Below are positions 1 through 8,324 of a stretch of DNA of 33,407 nucleotides, in pieces (position 1 is the stretch's first letter; each line of letters opens with the position of its first letter). This stretch comes from Bacteroidaceae bacterium (lineage in GTDB: Bacteria; Bacteroidota; Bacteroidia; Bacteroidales; Bacteroidaceae), in contig JABUUE010000009.1 of assembly GCA_021443335.1 (NCBI GenBank), positions 27,473 to 60,879 on the forward strand, given 5' to 3'. The notes beneath the pieces were generated by a model that saw only the letters and a program-made list of their open reading frames with translations, was not told where the DNA came from and made no database searches. The position numbers and the translations under genes were made by a program.

Positions 1-56
<56 letters not shown>

Positions 57-65
57 AACTTTCGG

Positions 66-155
66 CTGCAATGTTACGATTAAGCGAGAGCAATGAAAAC
101 TTGTTTTCCAATTGCCGAGCGTGAGTAATATCGCGCCTTTCGGCTGCAAAGTTAC
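66..155 (-). repeat. 90-base dispersed repeat, copy A
   Basis: This stretch matches 1001-1091 over its whole length, with roughly ten differences. Inside it are a short inverted repeat GAAAAC-TT-GTTTTC (95-108) and flanking GCAAT/ATTGC arms, so it can fold into a stem. A 19-base sequence at 59-77 recurs at 137-155 with one mismatch. Each contains a minus-strand promoter-like box (TAACATTG and TAACTTTG). The copy lies in the presumed leader of the tRNA-Thr transcript. No reading frame of note is visible, and the function is unknown. Confidence 0.8.
147..154 (-). promoter_or_regulatory. Possible -7 box for tRNA-Thr
   Basis: The minus strand reads TAACTTTG, a match to the Bacteroidetes -7 consensus TAnnTTTG, about 90 bases before the tRNA. 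No TTTG is seen at the usual -33 distance, so the assignment is tentative. The box also forms one end of repeat copy A. Confidence 0.4.
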
Positions 156-255
156 ACTTTTTATATCACTAATGAGTAATTACTAACGTTTAATAAATAT
201 CGACTGTTGATAATGGTCAAGGGTTATAGGCAGTATCGAAATTGTATTGCATTCC

Positions 256-975
256 TTAAACATTGGCTATCGCCTGATAGCTCTGCTCCATAAGGCTTTT
301 TACATTGTCCGCGCCCTGGCATGTAGGCACGATGGGCTTGTGGATGGTCAGACGTAAAGTTGTCCAGCGGCAGAATCCCATGTCCTTGTTGCGAGGCTTG
401 ACGATGAAAGAACCGTCTATCGTCATTGGCACTACAGGAAGTTGCAGCTCGTCGGCAAGCATGAAGGCACCTTTCTTGAAAGAGTGCATCTTGCCGTCGA
501 GAGTGCGCGCGCCCTCAGGAAAAACCGCCAGCGAGATGCCGCCACGGAGTATCTGTCGCGCCTCCTCATAGCATTTTTTCGTCTTGCCGACGGAGCGGTT
601 GTCAACGAGTATCTGTCCCGAGCGGCGACAGGCAGTGCCGAAAATGGGGATGTTGCCAAGCTCGTGCTTCATCATCCAGCGTATATTGCGGCGAAGAAAA
701 CCGTAAAGCAGGAATATGTCGAAAGCCCCCTGATGGTTAGCAACGAAGACGTACGACTGCCCCTTCTCGAGGTTCTCCCTGCCCTCAACCTTAACTGGCA
801 GCAGTAGCAGACGGATGATAACCCATCCCCACCAGTTGCCGGGGTAGTGGCCTACATACTTGCCTAAGCCCAAAAGGCTGCCGATAATTATTGTCGCGCA
901 GATGAAGAGCGTCCACAGGAAAGCGAGGGGCAGCACGATGAACAGCTGGTATATATTATATAATAATGTAAGCAT
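256..975 (-). CDS. plsC: 1-acyl-sn-glycerol-3-phosphate acyltransferase
   Basis: The product (239 aa) should transfer an acyl group to lysophosphatidic acid, making phosphatidic acid at the inner membrane during phospholipid synthesis. The acyltransferase HX4D motif is seen at H81-D86 (NHQGAFD), and the glycerophosphate-binding motif FPEGAR at 152-157. The N-terminus has one or two hydrophobic segments (about residues 5-35 and 50-62), as usual for membrane-bound PlsC, and the length is normal for the family. It starts at ATG 975 and stands alone on the minus strand, divergent from frr. Repeat copy B lies between it and frr, in its presumed leader. The family is clear. Acyl specificity cannot be read from the sequence, and a related lysophospholipid acyltransferase is possible. 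Confidence 0.9.
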   Translation of the reverse strand: MLTLLYNIYQLFIVLPLAFLWTLFICATIIIGSLLGLGKYVGHYPGNWWGWVIIRLLLLPVKVEGRENLEKGQSYVFVANHQGAFDIFLLYGFLRRNIRWMMKHELGNIPIFGTACRRSGQILVDNRSVGKTKKCYEEARQILRGGISLAVFPEGARTLDGKMHSFKKGAFMLADELQLPVVPMTIDGSFIVKPRNKDMGFCRWTTLRLTIHKPIVPTCQGADNVKSLMEQSYQAIANV

Positions 976-1000
976 AGTTTGTAGTGTTCGCAGATTTATT

Positions 1001-1091
1001 CTGCAATGTTACGATTAAGCGAGTGCAATGAAAATTTGTTTTCTAATTGCCGAGCGTGAGTAATATCGCGGCATTTATGCCGCAAAATTAC
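1001..1091 (-). repeat. 90-base dispersed repeat, copy B
   Basis: This is the second copy of the repeat at 66-155, in the same orientation, lying 26 bases before the plsC start. The two ends are again promoter-like on the minus strand: TAACATTG at the gene-proximal end and TAATTTTG (1083-1090) at the distal end. The central GAAAAC/GTTTTC arms carry one change here (GAAAAT). It separates plsC from the divergent frr promoter. Confidence 0.8.
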
Positions 1092-1110
1092 CCTTTTTTT
1101 TCTATATTTG

Positions 1111-1140
1111 TTTGATTTATCAAAAAAATTACTAATTTTG
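1111..1140 (+). promoter_or_regulatory. Bacteroidetes-type promoter of frr
   Basis: TTTG at 1111-1114 (another at 1107-1110) is followed after 18 (or 22) bases by TAATTTTG at 1133-1140. This fits the TTTG / about 20 / TAnnTTTG consensus of the primary sigma factor in this phylum. It lies 32 bases before the frr start codon. Confidence 0.65.
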
Positions 1141-1172
1141 CCGAAAATAATTTTGTTCACTTACTAAATCTT

Positions 1173-1733
1173 ATGTTAGACGTTAAACAAACCCTTGCGG
1201 ACGCTTCCGAAAGAATGGAAATGGCCGCCATGTTCCTCGACGAACAACTTGCGCGCATCCGTGCCGGTCGCGCCAATGTGGCAATACTTGCCGGAGTACG
1301 TGTTTCTTCTTACGGTCAGATGGTTCCACTGAATCAGGTGGCTAACGTGTCAATTCCTGATGCGCGAACCATAGCCATCAAGCCTTGGGACAAGAAGGCA
1401 ATACGCGACATCGAGAAGGCTATCATGGACTCAAACGTGGGAATAACTCCTGAAAACAACGGCGAGATGATACGCCTTAACATACCACAGCCTACAGAAG
1501 AGCGACGCAAGGAACTGACAAAACAGTGCAACCAGATTGCCGAGAAGGCAAAGGTGGAGGTGCGCAACGTGCGTGCCGACATTAAGGAGAAACTGAAGAA
1601 GGCCATCAAAGACGGACTTTCCGAAGACCTTGAGAAGGATGCTGAGGGCGACCTCCAGAAGCTCCACGACAAATTCATCAAGAAACTCGAAGAGATGCTT
1701 GCTGCAAAGCATAAGGAGATTATGACCATATAA
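1173..1733 (+). CDS. frr: Ribosome recycling factor
   Basis: The 186-residue product is the standard length and is recognisable throughout. It has the N-terminal helix with the RIRAGRAN segment (residues 28-35), a middle domain with VPLNQVANVSIPDAR-type sequence, and the C-terminal helical stretch that completes the three-helix bundle. With EF-G it splits the 70S ribosome after termination, acting in the cytoplasm. The ATG follows an AT-rich leader without a Shine-Dalgarno site. rsgA, another ribosome-linked gene, follows on the same strand but is separated by a small inserted gene and two heptad arrays, the first starting one base after the frr stop. Confidence 0.97.
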   Translation: MLDVKQTLADASERMEMAAMFLDEQLARIRAGRANVAILAGVRVSSYGQMVPLNQVANVSIPDARTIAIKPWDKKAIRDIEKAIMDSNVGITPENNGEMIRLNIPQPTEERRKELTKQCNQIAEKAKVEVRNVRADIKEKLKKAIKDGLSEDLEKDAEGDLQKLHDKFIKKLEEMLAAKHKEIMTI

Positions 1734-1734
1734 A

Positions 1735-1769
1735 AAGTATGAAGTATTAAGTATGAAGTACTAAGTATG
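1735..1769 (+). repeat. Five-unit heptad array (AAGTAYK), left flank of the IVP gene
   Basis: Five consecutive 7-base units of the type AAGTATG or AAGTACT begin one base after the frr stop codon. The end of the array (AAGTACTAAGTATGATT, 1756-1772) is repeated exactly, in inverted orientation, at 2198-2214 on the far side of the next gene. Confidence 0.9.
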
Positions 1770-1817
1770 ATTAGCTTTTGTGGATAGAAAATGTAATCGG
1801 CATATTTTTCTGAATTT

Positions 1818-2183
1818 ATGATGAGCAGACCCGAAGATGTCAAGGTGACAAAGAGCTTGATCTTTGCGAAACGTATTGTTAAGTTGCACAAGTACCTTGA
1901 AGGTAAAGGAATTGAAAATATGCGTTCTCAGATTAATAAATCTGGAACAAGTATTGCTGCAAACATTGCGGAAGCTGTTTATGCACAAAGTACAGCTGAT
2001 TTCATTAGTAAACTATCTATAGCAAGAAAGGAAGCGAATGAAACGAAGGTTTGGCTGGAAATCCTACATGAAGGTAAGTATATAGACCAGGAATCGTTTA
2101 ATTCAATAATGTCTGATTGCGAGGAACTTATAAGAATTCTTACCAGTATAATTGTTAAGATAGAGAACCGTTCCAAAGGTTAG
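1818..2183 (+). CDS. Four-helix-bundle protein (23S rRNA-intervening-sequence protein family)
   Basis: The 121-residue product matches the four-helix-bundle or IVP family by its all-helical sequence and the signature KSGTSIAANIAEA (residues 41-53). The sequence continues as helices typical of the family (about 57-83 and 97-117). Members were first found encoded inside inserted segments of 23S rRNA genes. The fold resembles the accessory variability determinant of diversity-generating retroelements, but the cellular role of free-standing members is not established. Here the gene separates frr from rsgA and is bracketed by inverted heptad arrays. No reverse transcriptase or recombinase is nearby. 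The second codon is also ATG, so the start may be at 1818 or 1821. Confidence 0.85.
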   Translation: MMSRPEDVKVTKSLIFAKRIVKLHKYLEGKGIENMRSQINKSGTSIAANIAEAVYAQSTADFISKLSIARKEANETKVWLEILHEGKYIDQESFNSIMSDCEELIRILTSIIVKIENRSKG

Positions 2184-2200
2184 CAGAATAAAAAAGGTAA

Positions 2201-2235
2201 TCATACTTAGTACTTAGTACTTCGTACTTACTACT
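2201..2235 (-). repeat. Five-unit heptad array, right flank of the IVP gene, inverted
   Basis: Read on the minus strand, this is again five units of the type AAGTACT or AAGTATG, the inverted counterpart of 1735-1769. It ends four bases before the rsgA start codon. Together the two arrays and the gene fill the whole frr-rsgA interval. Confidence 0.9.
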
Positions 2236-2239
2236 TGAG

Positions 2240-3166
2240 ATGAACATCGTCATAAAAAATACCGGCTCATGGTACACCGTCCTCACTGAGGGTGGTGAAA
2301 CTGTCGAGTGCAAGATAAAGGGGAATTTCAGACTTAAAGGGATAAAAAGCACAAATCCCGTGGCTGTTGGCGACCATGTGGATATTGTGCGCAACCAGGA
2401 GGGTACGGCGTTCATAAACAAAATTCATGACCGTCGTAACTATATCGTGCGTAAGTCGATAAACCTGTCGAAGCAAAGCCATATCCTCGCCGCCAATGTT
2501 GACCAGGCGTGCCTTGTGGTGACGGTGGCAAACCCAGAGACCTCCACCACATTCATCGACCGCTTCCTTGCGTCTGCCGAGGCTTACTCCGTGCCCGTCA
2601 TCCTCCTTTTCAACAAGACGGACTTGCTCGACGATGAGCTGAAAGAGTATCAGGACATGATGGTTACGCTCTATGAGACCATCGGCTACCAGTGTCTGCA
2701 GATATCGGCGCAGACAGGCTACGGACTGGAGGAACTGCGAACACTGCTGCAAGATAAGATAACGCTCTTTTCCGGCAATTCGGGTGTTGGCAAATCCACC
2801 CTTCTTAACTCGCTCATCCCGGGTCTTAACCTGAAGACTGCCGAGATTTCCGACGCGTACAACCTTGGGCAGCATACCACCACCTTCTCTGAGATGATAC
2901 CTTTAGGCGACGGCTGGCTGATAGACACTCCGGGAGTGAAGGGCTTCGGCTCCTTCGATATGAAGCCGGAGGAGATAAGTTCCTACTTCAAAGAGATATT
3001 CCTTTTCTCAAAAGACTGCCGCTTCAGCAACTGCACGCACACCCACGAACCCGGCTGCGCCGTGCTCAAAGCCATTGAAGAACACTACATTTCCGAGTCG
3101 AGATACAAGTCATACCTGTCCATGATGCAGGATGAGGACGACAACAAATATAGGGAGGCGGAGTGA
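2240..3166 (+). CDS. rsgA: Ribosome small-subunit-dependent GTPase A
   Basis: The 308-residue product has the circularly permuted GTPase order typical of RsgA/YjeQ. NKTD (G4) at 125-128 comes before the P-loop GNSGVGKST (179-187), then HTTT (212-215) and DTPG (229-232). An N-terminal OB-fold region (about 1-70) precedes the GTPase domain. A C-terminal zinc knuckle has ligands C260, C265, H267 and C273. The protein checks late 30S subunit maturation and releases assembly factors, in the cytoplasm. It starts at ATG 2240, four bases after the heptad array, so any shared transcript with frr passes through the inserted IVP gene. Confidence 0.96.
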   Translation: MNIVIKNTGSWYTVLTEGGETVECKIKGNFRLKGIKSTNPVAVGDHVDIVRNQEGTAFINKIHDRRNYIVRKSINLSKQSHILAANVDQACLVVTVANPETSTTFIDRFLASAEAYSVPVILLFNKTDLLDDELKEYQDMMVTLYETIGYQCLQISAQTGYGLEELRTLLQDKITLFSGNSGVGKSTLLNSLIPGLNLKTAEISDAYNLGQHTTTFSEMIPLGDGWLIDTPGVKGFGSFDMKPEEISSYFKEIFLFSKDCRFSNCTHTHEPGCAVLKAIEEHYISESRYKSYLSMMQDEDDNKYREAE

Positions 3167-3234
3167 GAAGATATAAGTGTCATATTGTTTCTCCAAGGAA
3201 GCCCGTTAAAAACTCCCCGTGAAACATATCAAAA

Positions 3235-3286
3235 CTCTATGACAAAATTTTTTTTCTCCCTGCGTTTTGACCCAAAAGTCATAGGG
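3235..3286. other. Weak inverted repeat downstream of rsgA
   Basis: CTATGAC at 3237-3243 pairs with GTCATAG at 3278-3284, extendable to about 9 pairs with one wobble, around a loop of roughly 34 bases. The loop is large and no clean T-run follows, so a terminator for rsgA is only possible. The stretch to about 3440 is AT-rich, and I see no gene in it. Confidence 0.3.
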
Positions 3287-3445
3287 AAATTTAAAAAAAA
3301 GCTGTGAAACATTTTTCAACCCCCAAAAAGATAATAATGCAAACGCAGATACGGCAAGAACGGATATCTTAGAATTGATAAATGTTAACTAAACAGGAGT
3401 TTCGGGAAGAAATAATGTTAAAAATGTAGTTTTGAAAAGTAAAAA

Positions 3446-3477
3446 TTTGTTAGAAATCATAAAAAACTCTAATTTTG
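3446..3477 (+). promoter_or_regulatory. Promoter of the first susC-susD operon
   Basis: TTTG at 3446-3449 and TAATTTTG at 3470-3477 are exactly 20 bases apart, a full match to the Bacteroidetes promoter consensus. Transcription would begin near 3482, leaving an untranslated leader of about 255 bases before susC. That leader carries the tandem repeat at 3579-3655. Confidence 0.7.
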
Positions 3478-3578
3478 CGCCGATTATAGACTGCTATATG
3501 AGGTAAAAAACCACAATTTTACCACTTTTAACAGCCAATAAGAGTGTCTATATCCAACAGAACTTTGTAGGTTGAATG

Positions 3579-3655
3579 ATGACCAGCCCCCATCCCCCTA
3601 AAGGGGAAAGTTGAGTTATGACCAGCCCTCAGCCCCCTAAAGTGGAAGTTGAGTT
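3579..3655 (+). repeat. Tandem duplication of a 38-39-base unit in the susC leader
   Basis: Two adjacent copies, 3579-3617 and 3618-3655, share the order GACCAGCCC, CCCCCTAAAG, GGAA, GTTGAGTT. Copy 1 contains the hairpin CCCC-TAAA-GGGG, and in copy 2 the pairing is broken by a G-to-T change. After copy 2 come degenerate TTATGAG / TGATGAGTAA repeats to about 3690. The unit is G/C-rich against its AT-rich surroundings. No coding capacity is evident. Confidence 0.75.
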
Positions 3656-3739
3656 ATGAGTTATGACTGATGAGTAACGAGCAATGACTGATTAGCCACA
3701 TTGAGAAAATTGATTAATTAATATACTTTTTTTATTTTT

Positions 3740-6721
3740 ATGAAACTAAAACTATCTATGATGTTTGCCGCATTGTTCCTTTGCATAGGGACAGCGTTGG
3801 CACAAGTGGAAGTTAAGGGAACCGTTGTCTCCACAGAAGACGGCCAGCCTATCGTAGGCGCTACGGTAAAGATTGCCAAGGAGACAAAAGGTGTCATTAC
3901 AGACTTTGACGGCAATTTCACTATAAGCGTTCCGAAAGAAGGAACCATGCTTGAATTCTCTTTCGTGGGCATGGAGTCACGCACAGTGAAAGCTTCCAAG
4001 AACATGAAAGTCTCTCTCTCTCCAGACGAAGAATTGCTTAGCGAAGTTGTTGTAACAGGTTATGGTACAGCAAAGAAAATCACAAACGTAACAGGTGCTG
4101 TATCCGTTGTAAGCAGCAAGAAGCTTGAGAAGGTTTCAACTGCCAACTTCACCGACGCTCTCGCAGGCCAGGTATCTGGTCTTTCAGTACTTACAAGCTC
4201 TGGTGACCCTTCAAAGAGCGCATCTATCCGTCTTCGCGGTATCAGTTCTATCCAAGCCGGCATCACCCCACTCTTCATCCTTGATGGCGCGCCTATCACA
4301 TCAGCAGTGTTCAACACTCTCAACCCTGGCGACATTGAGAACATCACCGTCTTGAAGGACGCAGCGTCAACAGCCATCTACGGTTCCCGTGCTGCCAACG
4401 GTGTCATCGTCATCACAAGTAAGAGAGGTGCCTTCGAGCAGAAGCCTTCAATCACCATACGTGGACAGGTAGGTTTCTCAAAGATGGTGGACGACAAGCA
4501 GCAGATGATGAACTCAAACGAATACATCAAATATCGTGAACTTATCGGTCAGCCTCTTGACAAATCTGTTGTTGACATAGTAAACAAGAACAATATCAAC
4601 ACCAACTGGCGTGACGAAATCTTCAACAGCAGCGCTCCTACCTATACCTTGGACGGTTCTATCAGAGGTGGTTCACAGAACACAAACTACTATATCTCCT
4701 TCAACCACCACGACCAGCAAGGTATCATCTCACAGAGTGGCATGCGCCGTGAGGCCCTTCGCATAAACCTTGACTCACGCATCACCAAGTGGCTCAAGAT
4801 TGGTACACGCTCTAACATTGGTTACACAAAGTATCAGCAGAACAGCGAGGCTGAATCAAGCGACATCTATACCAGCAACCCAATGGTACAGGCTCGTATG
4901 GCAATGCCTATCGACAGCCCTTACTACTACACTGTTGACGAGGCTGGCAAAGCCACTTTCGGCGACAAGTCTCAATATCTGCATTATTCACAATTGCTGA
5001 CACCATGGTACGTCTGTGAGACCCGTAAGTATGTGAAGGATATGATAACAGCCCAGTTGATGACTTACGAAGAGATTTCTCCTGTAAAGGGTCTTACTCT
5101 GCGTTCACAGCAGGCTCTCGACTGGTATGACTACACAAACCATTACACAGGCTACAATGTTCCTGAATTCTACACACCGATGGGCGACAAGGTTACAGAG
5201 TCCCCAGCCGGCCGCGGCGAGACCTTCCAGCGCTACTACCAGTGGACAATCACAAACACTATTGAGTACAAGGCCACATTCGGTCTTCACAACCTCAATT
5301 TACTCGCTGGCCAGGAAAGCATCACATACAAGACTCACAACTTCGGCGTATATACAGAAGGTCACACCGACAACCGTATGCTTCGCCTTGACCAAGGAAC
5401 ACAGGTTGCCATGGACGATGTAAGCGAAGGCATCGACGAGACCGTTTCCAACTCTTGGTTCGTCAGCGGCTCTTACAACTTCAACAACAAGTATTATCTT
5501 GACGTTACATGGCGTACAGACGGAAGCTCAAAGTTTGCTCCCGGTCACCGCTGGGCAAACTTCTGGTCTATCGGTGCAATGTGGGACATGAAGAAGGAGA
5601 AGTTCCTCAAGAACGTGTCATGGCTTGACGCCCTCGCTATCAAGGGCAGCCACGGTACAACTGGTAACTCTTCTATCGGCAACTATGCTTATTTCGGAAT
5701 CATCAGTTCAGGCTCTTTGTACAACGGCGAGAACTCTATCGGCATTGCACAGGCTCCGAACTACGAGCTCACATGGGAGACAGTCCACAACACCAACATC
5801 GGTTTCAGCACTCGCCTCTTCAACCGCTTGAGCGTGAACTTCGACTTCTATATCAAGAAGACTACCGACATGCTCATGAGCGTACCTTACTCTATGACCA
5901 CTGGTCACTCTTCAGGTGCTGCCAACATTGCCGAGATGTCTAACAAAGGTTTCGACCTCGACCTCAGACTTGACATCTATAGAGACAAGGACTGGTATGC
6001 AGCCGTTCATGGCAACGTAAACTACAACAAGAACGAGATACAGAAACTGTTCAACGGTCTCGATGAGCTCACACTTCTTGACTACGGATTGCAGTACAAG
6101 AAAGGCCACGCAGTAGGCGAGTTCTACATGGTTCGCCGTGTAGGCGTTGACCCACGCGATGGTAAGCAGATATGGCTTGATGCCAACGACAACGAGACAA
6201 AGGAGTACAACGAGGAAGCAATGTCTGTACTTTTAGGCAAGAACCGCTACGCTCCTTGGTCTGGCGGTTTCGGAGCAGAAGTGGCATGGAAGGGTCTTTC
6301 CGTACGTGCCGACTTCGCTTGGCAGGCTGACAAATGGCTTATGTCAAACGACCGCTACTTCATCGAGAACAACAACTTCGGTACATCCTTCAACCAGACA
6401 ACAGCCATGCTCAACACATGGACAACACCTGGTCAGGTAACAGACATTCCTAAGGTGGGCGAGGCAACGCAGTTTGACGACCATCTCCTTGAGGACGCTT
6501 CTTTCTGCCGTCTGAAGAATTTAACCGTACAGTATCAGATGCCGGCACATGTGCTTGCACACACTAAGTTCATCCAGGGCTGCAACTTCTTCTTCATCGG
6601 CCGCAACCTTTGGACCATCACCAAATATACCGGTTTCGACCCAGAGCCAGACACTAACCTTGTGAAGTTCAACTATCCTAACACCAAACAGTTTGTTTTC
6701 GGTCTGGAATTAACATTCTAA
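3740..6721 (+). CDS. SusC/RagA-family TonB-linked outer-membrane transporter
   Basis: The 993-residue product has a signal peptide ending near ALAQ (residues 19-22) and a carboxypeptidase-regulatory-like beta domain at about 23-95. The linker VVVTGYGT follows at 103-110, then a TonB plug with IYGSRAANG at 213-221. A long beta-barrel runs to a C-terminal phenylalanine (ELTF). Such proteins import ligands larger than porins admit, using energy from TonB, with a SusD lipoprotein as the lid. susD follows 39 bases later. No glycoside hydrolase or lyase is linked, so the ligand may not be a glycan. Peptide uptake, as in RagAB, is a reasonable alternative given the secreted peptidase downstream. The substrate cannot be read from sequence. 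Confidence 0.95.
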   Translation: MKLKLSMMFAALFLCIGTALAQVEVKGTVVSTEDGQPIVGATVKIAKETKGVITDFDGNFTISVPKEGTMLEFSFVGMESRTVKASKNMKVSLSPDEELLSEVVVTGYGTAKKITNVTGAVSVVSSKKLEKVSTANFTDALAGQVSGLSVLTSSGDPSKSASIRLRGISSIQAGITPLFILDGAPITSAVFNTLNPGDIENITVLKDAASTAIYGSRAANGVIVITSKRGAFEQKPSITIRGQVGFSKMVDDKQQMMNSNEYIKYRELIGQPLDKSVVDIVNKNNINTNWRDEIFNSSAPTYTLDGSIRGGSQNTNYYISFNHHDQQGIISQSGMRREALRINLDSRITKWLKIGTRSNIGYTKYQQNSEAESSDIYTSNPMVQARMAMPIDSPYYYTVDEAGKATFGDKSQYLHYSQLLTPWYVCETRKYVKDMITAQLMTYEEISPVKGLTLRSQQALDWYDYTNHYTGYNVPEFYTPMGDKVTESPAGRGETFQRYYQWTITNTIEYKATFGLHNLNLLAGQESITYKTHNFGVYTEGHTDNRMLRLDQGTQVAMDDVSEGIDETVSNSWFVSGSYNFNNKYYLDVTWRTDGSSKFAPGHRWANFWSIGAMWDMKKEKFLKNVSWLDALAIKGSHGTTGNSSIGNYAYFGIISSGSLYNGENSIGIAQAPNYELTWETVHNTNIGFSTRLFNRLSVNFDFYIKKTTDMLMSVPYSMTTGHSSGAANIAEMSNKGFDLDLRLDIYRDKDWYAAVHGNVNYNKNEIQKLFNGLDELTLLDYGLQYKKGHAVGEFYMVRRVGVDPRDGKQIWLDANDNETKEYNEEAMSVLLGKNRYAPWSGGFGAEVAWKGLSVRADFAWQADKWLMSNDRYFIENNNFGTSFNQTTAMLNTWTTPGQVTDIPKVGEATQFDDHLLEDASFCRLKNLTVQYQMPAHVLAHTKFIQGCNFFFIGRNLWTITKYTGFDPEPDTNLVKFNYPNTKQFVFGLELTF

Positions 6722-6760
6722 GGCGAGGCTAATTAACTTTCAATAAAAAAAACAGAAGAT

Positions 6761-8284
6761 ATGAAAAAGATATTATTAGCAACACTACTTGCCGGCTCTG
6801 TTCTTACCTCATGTAACATGGACCTTGCTCCGGTAGGTGAGTTAGACAACACAACAGCCGTTCAGACTGTTCAAGACTGCCGCTTGATGCGTAACGGCCT
6901 CTATTCCGGTCTGCGCAGCATGCACTCTGGAGGCTATTTGTCATATCCAGAGATTCAGATGGACCTCTTCCACGGCATGATAAACAATGGTAACCGTTAC
7001 GGCGAATGGTCAAACGGACTGCTCACCCCGGGTACTTCTCAGTTCGCAAGCTTCTGGGGAGGCATGTACTCCGCTATCAACACAGCCAACTTCCTCCTTG
7101 AGAAGATTCCAGAGGTTACAGCAAACACCACAGACACCATCGGAAGATGCCAGCTGAAGCAATACGAGGGCGAGGCACGCTTTGCCCGCGCTTATTTCTA
7201 TTTCTGGCTTGCTGACCATTTCTGCCCTGTTTATTCTGAAACAACAGCAGGACAGAATGTAGGTCTTCCTATGGTAACAAAGTACTATCCTACCGGTGAC
7301 CGCAGCCTGTATCCTGGCAGATCAACTCTCAAAGAGACCTTCGACTTCATACAGTCTGAGATGAATACCGCCTACAATCTGCTTGCAGAGTATGAGCTCC
7401 TTTTCCCAAAAGAAGGTCCAAAACAGAACAACCCTTACCTCTCAACAACAGCCATCAAAGCTATTCAGGCACGCGTGGCTCTCGTAAAGGGTGACTATCA
7501 GACAGCATACGAAGCAGCGACATCTATCATTAATGATGAAAGTGAGACATTCTCTCTGACAACGATCAAAGACTATGAGACTCTGTGGTATGATGACAAA
7601 GGAACAGAGGTAATCTTCCGCCCATTTATGTCAAATACCGAGCTTGGTTCAGCATCTGGTGCTCCTTATCGTAGCAACGGTAACACCAGCGACTATATCC
7701 CGACTACCGACATATTAGACCTGTATGGTGACGGCGATATCAGATGGTATGCTTTCATTGATCCACAATACCTAGTTATAGAGGGCGAAGAGGTGCCAGC
7801 ATACACTTTCAACAAGTTCCCTGGCAACGAGGCGTTGTGGACAACATCAGAGAACAACTTCGTCAACATGCCTAAGGCTATCCGCCTCAGCGAGGTTTAC
7901 CTTATCGCAGCAGAGGCAGCAGCCTACCTCAACAAAAACCAGGAGAGCACATACTACCTTAACGAACTGCGTGTAAACCGCATTGAGGGCTACGACACAG
8001 AAACAGGAACAATGTCGGGCGAGCTTCTTAAGAAGGCTATTCGCGAAGAGCGCCTCAAGGAGCTTATCGGCGAAGGCTTCCGTATGAGCGACCTCCGCCG
8101 CTGGAATCTAGGATTTAAACGTAATCCTAAGCATACTGAAGTAGATGGACTCGACAAATACATCGTGAAGATAGGAAGCGACCTCAGTTATCCTGCTGGC
8201 GACCATAGATTTGTATGGCCAATACCTACATCAGAGATGGAGAACAACCCTCAGCTCGCTGGTCAGCAGAATTCAGGATACTAA
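6761..8284 (+). CDS. SusD/RagB-family outer-membrane lipoprotein
   Basis: The 507-residue product begins with a lipoprotein signal ending in SVLTSC, with C18 as the lipidated residue. It has the usual SusD layout. An N-terminal helical region includes the EARFARAYFYFWLADHF segment, typical of the tetratricopeptide-like SusD core. The C-terminal RagB/SusD domain includes the common IREERLKELIGEG-F-RMSDLRRW stretch and ends near GQQNSGY. It should cap the SusC partner encoded just upstream and deliver ligand to it. The length is ordinary for the family. The next lipoprotein gene starts 40 bases downstream on the same strand, consistent with one operon. Confidence 0.95.
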   Translation: MKKILLATLLAGSVLTSCNMDLAPVGELDNTTAVQTVQDCRLMRNGLYSGLRSMHSGGYLSYPEIQMDLFHGMINNGNRYGEWSNGLLTPGTSQFASFWGGMYSAINTANFLLEKIPEVTANTTDTIGRCQLKQYEGEARFARAYFYFWLADHFCPVYSETTAGQNVGLPMVTKYYPTGDRSLYPGRSTLKETFDFIQSEMNTAYNLLAEYELLFPKEGPKQNNPYLSTTAIKAIQARVALVKGDYQTAYEAATSIINDESETFSLTTIKDYETLWYDDKGTEVIFRPFMSNTELGSASGAPYRSNGNTSDYIPTTDILDLYGDGDIRWYAFIDPQYLVIEGEEVPAYTFNKFPGNEALWTTSENNFVNMPKAIRLSEVYLIAAEAAAYLNKNQESTYYLNELRVNRIEGYDTETGTMSGELLKKAIREERLKELIGEGFRMSDLRRWNLGFKRNPKHTEVDGLDKYIVKIGSDLSYPAGDHRFVWPIPTSEMENNPQLAGQQNSGY

Positions 8285-8324
8285 TTTACAGAACCCACAT
8301 AAAAAAAACAAAATAGAAGTTCTT

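Noticed and set aside
442..807. Open frames antisense to plsC, and similar long antisense frames in mutL, the OstA-like gene and the lyase
   Set aside because: They mirror the real genes, have no recognisable domains or signals, and arise from codon bias on the opposite strand.
8211..8324. Upstream extension of the Calx-beta lipoprotein overlapping susD
   Set aside because: It overlaps the susD coding region in another frame and lacks a signal peptide. ATG 8325 begins a standard lipoprotein signal.
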